Origin: Candidatus Nomurabacteria bacterium
GTDB lineage: Bacteria; Patescibacteriota; Minisyncoccia; Phycocordibacterales; UBA9973
Assembly: GCA_020846955.1 (NCBI GenBank)
Contig: JADLCZ010000015.1
Coordinates: 1-10,766 of the forward strand
DNA length: 10,766 nucleotides
Direction: 5' to 3'
Part shown: in pieces, positions 6,759 through 10,766 of the stretch
How positions within the stretch are numbered: the first letter of the stretch is position 1
Layout of the letters: every line of letters starts with the position of its first letter
Notes under the pieces: model-generated
Databases searched by the model: none
Told to the model about the DNA's origin: nothing
What the model saw: the letters and a program-made list of their open reading frames with translations, nothing else
Made by a program: the position numbers and the translations under genes

Positions 6759-7811
6759 TTATATTTTGGCTATTTTAAAGAAGTAATCGAAAATCCAATC
6801 GGTATCGTTGGGCCCAGGCGTTGCCTCGGGGTGGAATTGTACACTCATTATAGGAAGCGTTTTGTGAATGATACCTTCATTTGTATTGTCATTGGCATTA
6901 GTAAACCAGACTTTGAAATCCTTAGGAATTTTCTTTACAGCAAAGCCGTGATTTTGTGTTGTGAGGTAGCAACTATTTGTTCCAGCCAAAACTACCGGCT
7001 GATTCTGGCTACGGTGACCAAATTTCATTTTGTATGTTGTACCTCCACATGCCAAAGTGAGAATTTGATTTCCCAAACAGATTCCAAATGTCGGAATTTT
7101 CGCGGAAATAATTTTCTTCACATTTTTTATAGTCATTTGAACTTTTTGTGGATCACCTGGGCCATTGGATATAAGAACTGCATCGAATTTAATATCGAGC
7201 TTCATTACATCTGTATCGTATGGCACAACTACTACTTTCATATTTCGTATAGTCAATCTTTTTATTATATTTTCTTTATTACCACAATCTATAACTACAA
7301 CTGTCTTTTTGCCTTTTGTATTGTAAGTTTTAATAGTCTTTGTACTTACTTCGGCTGCAAGATTACGCTCATTTGGGTCTGTAAAATTTATTTTATCTTT
7401 TCCAAAAACAATTTTGCCAAGCTTGGAACCTTCAATGCGAAGCTTTTGAGTAAGTGCGCGAGTATCTTTTATTTCGAGTGCTGGAATATTTTCGGACTTA
7501 AGCCACTCTGCTAGAGTTTGTTTAGATGTGGCATGTGATGGAGTTTGGTTGTAAGTTGATACTATCAATCCAGTAATTTGTATTTTCTCTGATTCCCATT
7601 TACTTTTATCTGGCACGCCATAGTTACCAACAATCGGATATGTCATCACGAGTATTTGCCCTGCAAAAGATGGATCTGTAATTGCCTCGGGGTAGCCTAC
7701 CATGCCGGTTGCAAAGACAACTTCCCCTGCGACAGTTTGTTCCGCGCCGAAGCTTGTACCCTCGTACACACTCCCATCTTTAAATTGTAATTTGATTTTT
7801 TTATTTTGCAT
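6759..7811 (-). CDS. carA: Carbamoyl-phosphate synthase small subunit (glutaminase)
   Basis: It hydrolyses glutamine and channels ammonia to CarB. From ATG 7811 the product is 350 residues, a normal CarA length. A TTG at 7832 overlapping the pyrC stop would add 7 residues (MIPDKKY). I prefer the ATG because family homology begins at KIKLQFKDG and a weak GGACAAG precedes it. The N-terminal CarA domain shows GEVVFATGMVGYPEAITDPS and TYPIVGNYG. The class I glutaminase domain has the nucleophile C245 in FGICLGNQ, then KFGHRSQNQPV, TTQNHG, and the H327/E329 pair in VQFHPEATPGPND. The usual CLGHQ has become CLGNQ, with the nucleophile itself intact. It lies 17 bases after pyrC and 1 base before carB. 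Confidence 0.96.
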   Translation of the reverse strand: MQNKKIKLQFKDGSVYEGTSFGAEQTVAGEVVFATGMVGYPEAITDPSFAGQILVMTYPIVGNYGVPDKSKWESEKIQITGLIVSTYNQTPSHATSKQTLAEWLKSENIPALEIKDTRALTQKLRIEGSKLGKIVFGKDKINFTDPNERNLAAEVSTKTIKTYNTKGKKTVVVIDCGNKENIIKRLTIRNMKVVVVPYDTDVMKLDIKFDAVLISNGPGDPQKVQMTIKNVKKIISAKIPTFGICLGNQILTLACGGTTYKMKFGHRSQNQPVVLAGTNSCYLTTQNHGFAVKKIPKDFKVWFTNANDNTNEGIIHKTLPIMSVQFHPEATPGPNDTDWIFDYFFKIAKI

Positions 7812-7828
7812 ATATTTCTTGTCCGGTA

Positions 7829-9061
7829 TCAAGCTTTGCTTTGATACGGGATACCTTTAATTATTGTTGCGACCACACTCCCTGGGAATTCTACTCCGAG
7901 GAATGGGGACCACTTACATTTTGTTTTCAAATTTTCACTTTCTATCTTTATACTTTTATTCATATCTATTACCGTTAGCGACCCCACAAATCCTTCTTTT
8001 ATTTCTCCGTATTTTTTATCTGTAAATTTGTTTATAAATTTTGCAGGATTTTCTGAGCAGGCTCGTGCAATTTCTGCAGGTGCAAACTGATGTTCGTGTG
8101 CAAGCCATGTGACAAATGAACCATATGTATCCAAATGTGTCAGCCCTGACATACCTTTTTCTTTCTCCTCTATCGTGTGCGGTGCATGATCGGTACCAAG
8201 GCAATCAATATCTCCATTCTTGAGCGCTTGTATTAAATACAATCTATTCTCTCGTGTTTGCCTAATTGGTGGATTGACTTGGAATAGGGTGTGATTGCTA
8301 TCGGTAAACATACTCTCATCGAAATATAAATGGTGTGGAGTTACTTCTACTGTTACATTTAACCCACGCTTTTTTGCCTCAATCACTTTCATCACCCCTT
8401 CCATTGTGGAGCAATGACAGATTCGGCCTTTCAAATTGAATTTTTCTATCAACTCAAGTGCATAATCTACTGCCAAAATCTCGGCCCGCGGTGGGCGCTT
8501 GTGTTCGTGCGTATCTGCATCGCAACATTCATTTAGAGTCTTTGGATCCTCACAGTGGAAACTGATATTCTTGCCCTGATATTTTGCGAGAGCTGTTTCT
8601 AAAGATTCACGAGTTGAGAAAAATAAATCACCGATGGACTGACCCATAAAAACTTTGTATGGAACATTTTGATTAAGTGGATTTGTTGATGAACCAATTC
8701 CTGCGTAGAGGATTATTTCTATATCTGATTTTTTGGTTAATTCTTTTTTCGCGTTGTAACTCGCATCATCAACTGGTGGAATTGGATTGTTGGGCATTTC
8801 AGCAAATACGACCACGCCACCATTGATACTTGCCTCGCCTGCCGTCTTGAAATCTTCTTTATATGTTTGTGTGCCACTCTGATCTTCGCGAGCATGAACA
8901 TGTAAATCAATAAACCCAGGGAAAATCAATTCATCTTTAAATACAACATCTGCCTCGCCTGTCGGCTCGGCAACTTTTGTAATAATTCCGGAATCGTCAA
9001 TTTCCACTCGCTTTCGAGTTTGCCCTTCGTTATTCACAATGATTCCTTCGATAGTAGTCAT
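7829..9061 (-). CDS. pyrC: Dihydroorotase
   Basis: It cyclises carbamoyl aspartate to dihydroorotate. It is a 410-residue zinc amidohydrolase. Metal and active-site residues are all visible: DLHVHARED (H54, H56), MPNN (N92), YKVFMG (K136, likely the carboxylated lysine), SFHCED (H169), CHCST (H216) and GTDHAPH (D291). The length and the FPGFIDLHVH motif fit the class I (allantoinase-like) dihydroorotases. ATG at 9061 is the best start, but no Shine-Dalgarno sequence precedes it. Instead the TGA of a 45-codon upstream ORF overlaps it as ATGA, so expression is probably coupled to that ORF. It is the first enzyme gene of the operon; carA follows after 17 bases. Confidence 0.96.
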   Translation of the reverse strand: MTTIEGIIVNNEGQTRKRVEIDDSGIITKVAEPTGEADVVFKDELIFPGFIDLHVHAREDQSGTQTYKEDFKTAGEASINGGVVVFAEMPNNPIPPVDDASYNAKKELTKKSDIEIILYAGIGSSTNPLNQNVPYKVFMGQSIGDLFFSTRESLETALAKYQGKNISFHCEDPKTLNECCDADTHEHKRPPRAEILAVDYALELIEKFNLKGRICHCSTMEGVMKVIEAKKRGLNVTVEVTPHHLYFDESMFTDSNHTLFQVNPPIRQTRENRLYLIQALKNGDIDCLGTDHAPHTIEEKEKGMSGLTHLDTYGSFVTWLAHEHQFAPAEIARACSENPAKFINKFTDKKYGEIKEGFVGSLTVIDMNKSIKIESENLKTKCKWSPFLGVEFPGSVVATIIKGIPYQSKA

Positions 9062-9195
9062 ATAGTATTTGGGCTAAAATAAAAGCCCCAAGATAGGGAC
9101 TGGATAGAATATATAAAATTAGTAAAACTGAAATCTGTAGAGCAGAAAAACTGCTTTTGTGTGTGAATTGTTGCCTTTTGCATGTCTGTATACAT
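9058..9195 (-). CDS. Putative 45-aa leader ORF of the pyrimidine operon
   Basis: Reading from ATG 9195 the frame is open for 45 codons and ends with TGA at 9060-9058, overlapping the pyrC ATG by the classic ATGA. The peptide begins MYTDMQKATIHTQKQFFCS and is rich in Phe, Ser and Thr, with many U-rich codons; I recognise no family. The ATG is only 8 bases after a TATAAT box, so it should be translated from a leaderless or nearly leaderless mRNA. A terminator-like hairpin and a U tract lie in its last third. By analogy with the 44-aa pyrBI leader peptide of E. coli, which has similar length and position but a different sequence, it may couple translation to UTP-dependent pausing. A chance ORF is possible: at this base composition I roughly estimate a few percent odds for an open frame of this length, before counting the two matching ends. 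Confidence 0.45.
   Translation of the reverse strand: MYTDMQKATIHTQKQFFCSTDFSFTNFIYSIQSLSWGFYFSPNTI
9076..9101 (-). terminator. Attenuator-like hairpin in the pyr leader
   Basis: On the minus strand AGTCCC (9101-9096) can pair with GGGGCT (9089-9084), giving 6 bp with one G-U pair and the loop TATCTT. It is followed at once by TTTATTTT. This looks like a weak intrinsic terminator 15-40 bases before pyrC. The GGGGCT arm can alternatively pair with AGCCC at 9075-9071, so the two hairpins exclude each other. Confidence 0.35.
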
Positions 9196-9203
9196 TAAGG
9201 GTC

Positions 9204-9230
9204 ATTATAGCACAACGTTCAAATTGTCCA
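9204..9230 (-). promoter_or_regulatory. Promoter of the pyrimidine operon
   Basis: The minus strand has TGGACA (9230-9225, 5 of 6 matches to the -35), a 15-base spacer, and TGCTATAAT (9212-9204), a perfect -10 with the TGn extension. Transcription should start around 9198-9195, at or just before the ATG of the leader ORF. The enzyme genes therefore have a leader of about 135 bases. Confidence 0.7.
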
Positions 9231-9282
9231 AAAACTTTTCCACATACAAAAATCAGAATTTTTAATCAAGAATTACAAGCCC

Positions 9283-9315
9283 TTGACAAAAAAGGAATAT
9301 ATATATATATATAAT
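9283..9315 (+). promoter_or_regulatory. Promoter of the macro-like gene, with an AT-repeat spacer
   Basis: Perfect -35 TTGACA (9283-9288). Two -10 choices overlap the AT tract: TATATA (9306-9311, spacer 17) or TATAAT (9310-9315, spacer 21). Either puts the transcription start downstream of the TTG at 9315, which excludes it as a start codon and favours ATG 9336. Confidence 0.6.
9297..9312. repeat. Dinucleotide tract (AT)8 between promoter boxes
   Basis: Eight uninterrupted AT units fill the region between the -35 TTGACA and the -10 box. A change of one unit would alter the spacer by 2 bases, so the tract could vary promoter strength by slippage. Confidence 0.8.
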
Positions 9316-9335
9316 TGGCGCAAAATTCAAAAGAG

Positions 9336-9782
9336 ATGATAAAAAACGTAAAAAACGAGGATGTTTTTAAGACTCCTCACCGCCACATTGCATTTGCAAT
9401 AAACACAGAAGGTTTCAATGATGCAGGTTTTGCTGGACAAGTTTCCTTAAGATTTGCACCTGAACTTGCCAGTACAGGTGAAAAAGAATTAGGTGAAGTA
9501 ATCAGTATCAAAGCTGGTGAAAAAACCTTTCACGGACTGGTATGTCATTCCTTGAAAAAAGGATGGGGTGATGCACCGAAAGCAATTACTTCTTGTCTTG
9601 AAAAAATTGACACAGATGAGCCTATCGCAGTTGTACTTATGGGTGCCGGCATGATAGGCCAGATGTCTGGAGCAGATGTAGTTGCCAACGCAAAAGCAAT
9701 CCACAACGCCAAGAAAGACATCATCCTTTACTGCTTAGAATACAGCGAAAAGGCTGTGTTTGATGCTGTAAACAAACAGTAA
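9336..9782 (+). CDS. Small macro-domain-like protein (tentative)
   Basis: The 148-residue protein has no signal peptide or membrane segment. Its motif order resembles the macro fold (ADP-ribose binding). Residues 18-43 contain HIAFAINTEGFNDAGFAG followed by a Phe-Ala-Pro segment, matching in layout the macro IAHxVNxxGxMGxGxAxxF motif. LGEVISI (52-58) fits the strand of type LGDVxxV. VVLMGAGMIGQMSG (99-112) is placed like the second phosphate-binding loop, and DIILYCLE (128-135) like the last strand. The match is from memory of the pattern and is weak in exact residues (the usual GxG spacing differs), so ADP-ribose hydrolase activity is not established. ATG 9336 is chosen because an earlier TTG (9315) lies inside the -10 box. 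It is a single gene, divergent from the pyr operon, with its own promoter and terminator. Confidence 0.6.
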   Translation: MIKNVKNEDVFKTPHRHIAFAINTEGFNDAGFAGQVSLRFAPELASTGEKELGEVISIKAGEKTFHGLVCHSLKKGWGDAPKAITSCLEKIDTDEPIAVVLMGAGMIGQMSGADVVANAKAIHNAKKDIILYCLEYSEKAVFDAVNKQ

Positions 9783-9796
9783 AAGAAAAAGACGGT

Positions 9797-9833
9797 AAGG
9801 GGTGTTCCATTAGGAGCACCTCTTATTTTATTT
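9797..9833 (+). terminator. Strong intrinsic terminator of the macro-like gene
   Basis: AAGGGGTGTTCC (9797-9808) pairs with GGAGCACCTCTT (9813-9824), giving 12 bp with two G-U pairs and the loop ATTA. It is followed by ATTTTATTT. It lies 14 bases after the stop codon. Confidence 0.88.
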
Positions 9834-9835
9834 GG

Positions 9836-9852
9836 AGAAGTCAGACTTAACT
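9836..9852. repeat. Degenerate palindromic element 2 (GAAGTC family)
   Basis: AGAAGTC, a central A, then GACTTAACT. The inner 5 bp (AAGTC/GACTT) still pair, while the outer arms have lost symmetry. It sits one base past the transposase stop codon (9854-9856) on the minus strand and is probably a decayed copy of the elements at 10358 and 10591. Confidence 0.5.
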
Positions 9853-9853
9853 A

Positions 9854-10567
9854 TTATTCCAAACTCACATCTTTAATATTAGATTCATCAAAATTCTTTA
9901 ACCAACCGATTGCTTCTTTTTTAAATTTTTCTTCAGATCCCAATCTTTTCAAAATAAAATCTTTCTTAATCAAAGATGGGAAATTTTTCTGTCCTGTGTA
10001 ATCCATATAACTGCTCCAACGATATGAATCTAGAAATTCAAGAGCTTTTTTATGTTCTTTTATTTTTCCCTTTCTCCATTCTGGGAACGATAAATCAAGA
10101 GGATTAAAATGTATATAAATCGGCATATACATCAAATGTGCATCTTTTTCTATATGCACAGATTTAAATTTGCCTTGAAATAATGCTCCATTTCGCTCAT
10201 ATTTTTGATTAAAATAATTCGTATACCCAGTCCCCATCTTCCGCATAAATTCCGTCACACCATTTGTTGTAACTTGTCGCACCAATAAATGAAAATGATT
10301 ATCCATCAAACAATAAGCCAAAATCTCCACTAACACCTCCCTAGGTTTTCTCTTCATATCTGGAAGTCCGACTTCCAGATTTTTTATTTTACTTCTAACC
10401 AAGTAATCATTCAAATTAGGAGCAGGATTTTTATCATTAAATTCATATAGGTCATGAATAAATCGAATTCTATCTTCATCATCTATAAAGATATCGCGCT
10501 TGTCTACTCCGCTATTATATATATGATAAATTTCCCCTTCTACTAATTTTACCTTTCTTATCGCCAT
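9854..10567 (-). CDS. Y1/HUH transposase of the REP-associated (RAYT-like) type
   Basis: At 237 residues it is longer than the IS200 TnpA (about 150) and within the range of REP-associated tyrosine transposases. The N-terminus reads EGEIYHIYNSGVDKRDIFIDD. The HUH metal motif is HFH at 91-93 in MDNHFHLLV. The tyrosine helix is MGTGYTNYFNQKYERNGALF (111-130), with Y115 or Y118 as the nucleophile, followed by QGKFKS. A YIHFNPL motif is at 151-157 and a C-terminal RWSSY at 183-187. Such enzymes cut and join single-stranded DNA at hairpins. All motifs are intact, so it may be active. Residues 63-70 (NLEVGLPD) are encoded by a perfect palindrome of the GAAGTC family lying inside the gene. No IS200 ends or partner orfB are visible. 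It follows dus after 52 bases and has its own extended -10 box. Confidence 0.92.
   Translation of the reverse strand: MAIRKVKLVEGEIYHIYNSGVDKRDIFIDDEDRIRFIHDLYEFNDKNPAPNLNDYLVRSKIKNLEVGLPDMKRKPREVLVEILAYCLMDNHFHLLVRQVTTNGVTEFMRKMGTGYTNYFNQKYERNGALFQGKFKSVHIEKDAHLMYMPIYIHFNPLDLSFPEWRKGKIKEHKKALEFLDSYRWSSYMDYTGQKNFPSLIKKDFILKRLGSEEKFKKEAIGWLKNFDESNIKDVSLE
10358..10380. repeat. Palindromic element 3 (GAAGTC family), in frame inside the transposase gene
   Basis: ATCTGGAAGTC, one central base, then the perfect reverse complement: 11-bp arms. The 23 bases are identical to 10595-10617 in inverted orientation, including the central base. It codes for residues 63-70 in a low-conservation linker between the N-terminal strand region and the HUH motif, and does not break the frame. 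Confidence 0.9.
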
Positions 10568-10573
10568 ATTTTT

Positions 10574-10582
10574 ATTATATCA
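10574..10582 (-). promoter_or_regulatory. Extended -10 promoter of the transposase
   Basis: The minus strand reads TGATATAAT, a consensus extended -10, ending 6 bases before the ATG at 10567. The -35 position falls inside palindrome 4 and does not match the consensus. A leaderless transcript is predicted. Confidence 0.5.
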
Positions 10583-10590
10583 ATAATTAA

Positions 10591-10621
10591 AAATATCTGG
10601 AAGTCGGACTTCCAGATATTT
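10591..10621. repeat. Palindromic element 4 (GAAGTC family), between dus and the transposase
   Basis: AAATATCTGGAAGTC (10591-10605), a single central base, then the perfect reverse complement (10607-10621): 15-bp arms, the longest copy. It overlaps the dus stop codon (10622-10620) by two bases. On the minus strand the hairpin would be followed by TTAATT after ATATTT, so it could also terminate dus transcription. Confidence 0.92.
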
Positions 10622-10766
10622 ATTTTAGGAAGTCTTTTATTATGGTTTCTACTTCTTGAGCGTTATTTGTTTCCATTAATTTTACTCTCAATTCTTTCGC
10701 TCCTTGGAAGCCATTTACATATGCTTTGTAGTGCTTTTTCATTATTGAGAAGCTTTTAATATCACC
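10620..10766 (-). CDS. dusB: tRNA-dihydrouridine synthase, C-terminal 48 residues (cut by window edge)
   Basis: The minus frame entering at 10766 reads GDIKSFSIMKKHYKAYVNGF and continues with a GAKELRVKLMETNN segment to a TAA at 10622-10620. This pattern (a KKH..aYvnGf.GAkeLR motif in a C-terminal helical domain) is characteristic of the Dus family, FMN enzymes that reduce uridine to dihydrouridine in tRNA. The catalytic barrel lies outside the window, so the DusB subfamily assignment is tentative. The stop codon lies in the edge of a 31-bp palindrome, and the transposase gene follows on the same strand. Confidence 0.8.
   Translation of the reverse strand, partial: GDIKSFSIMKKHYKAYVNGFQGAKELRVKLMETNNAQEVETIIKDFLK

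Noticed and set aside
7812..7832. TTG start for carA overlapping the pyrC stop, adding 7 residues
   Set aside because: Homology to CarA begins after the ATG at 7811, and TTG is a poorer start. The overlap is suggestive, so it remains possible but less likely.
9061..9203. PyrR-type binding site or known riboswitch in the pyr leader
   Set aside because: I could not find the conserved PyrR anti-antiterminator sequence; a CCAG segment at 9105-9100 is too short a match to count.
9315..9335. TTG start for the macro-like gene at 9315
   Set aside because: Its first base is part of the TATAAT box, so it would lie upstream of the transcription start. ATG 9336 is in frame and downstream.
9854..10621. 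A complete IS200/IS605 element with TnpB and defined ends
   Set aside because: No tnpB/orfB is present and I see no left and right end hairpins with matching cleavage sites. The palindromes fit a REP/RAYT arrangement better.
1..10766. tRNA, rRNA or CRISPR array
   Set aside because: No cloverleaf-like segment, rRNA-like stretch or regularly spaced direct repeat was found; the only repeated units are the dispersed palindromes.

Overview
The window looks like part of a small, AT-rich bacterial genome, most likely a member of the Candidate Phyla Radiation (Patescibacteria, Parcubacteria-like). The reasons are tight gene packing, almost no recognisable Shine-Dalgarno sequences, a DnaX that lacks the usual zinc module, and a Dus C-terminus and IS200-type transposase of a style common in that group. 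TGA is used as an ordinary stop, so the glycine-recoding Gracilibacteria/Absconditabacteria lineages are unlikely. The taxonomic call is inference from sequence style, not from a search.

Layout. Positions 1-616 (minus) hold the N-terminal 205 residues of DnaX, the clamp-loader ATPase. A small charged ORF follows divergently (plus, 676 or 700 to 849) with its own promoter and an intrinsic terminator. From 9195 down to 900 runs one long minus-strand operon. It begins with a putative 45-codon leader ORF, followed by pyrC, carA, carB and pyrB, which together give bicarbonate/glutamine/ATP to dihydroorotate. Three accessory genes follow: a glyoxalase-like VOC protein, an endonuclease/exonuclease/phosphatase (EEP) protein and a histidine-phosphatase-like protein. 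Divergent from the operon, on the plus strand (9336-9782), is a small protein that looks macro-domain-like. Its promoter contains an (AT)8 tract, and a strong terminator follows the gene. At the right end (minus) are a Y1/HUH transposase of the REP-associated (RAYT-like) kind and the last 48 residues of a tRNA-dihydrouridine synthase.

How it works together. PyrB, PyrC and CarAB supply the first three steps of de novo pyrimidine synthesis; pyrD, pyrE and pyrF are not in the window. The operon's promoter is an extended -10 element placed so that transcription should start at or next to the ATG of the leader ORF. That ORF is U-rich, contains a short terminator-like hairpin with a U tract, and ends in an ATGA overlap with pyrC. 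The arrangement resembles, in logic but not sequence, the UTP-sensitive pyrBI leader of enteric bacteria.

The second unusual layer is a family of near-perfect palindromes sharing the core GAAGTC-N-GACTTC. One lies in frame inside the transposase gene, one sits between dus and the transposase, one directly abuts the pyrB stop codon about 8 kb away, and one degenerate copy lies just past the transposase stop. Their placement suggests a REP/RAYT-type system that also supplies 3'-end hairpins.

A third recurring theme is promoter-start fusion. Three minus-strand genes (dnaX, the pyr leader, the transposase) have a TGn-extended -10 box only 6-8 bases before the ATG, predicting leaderless mRNAs.
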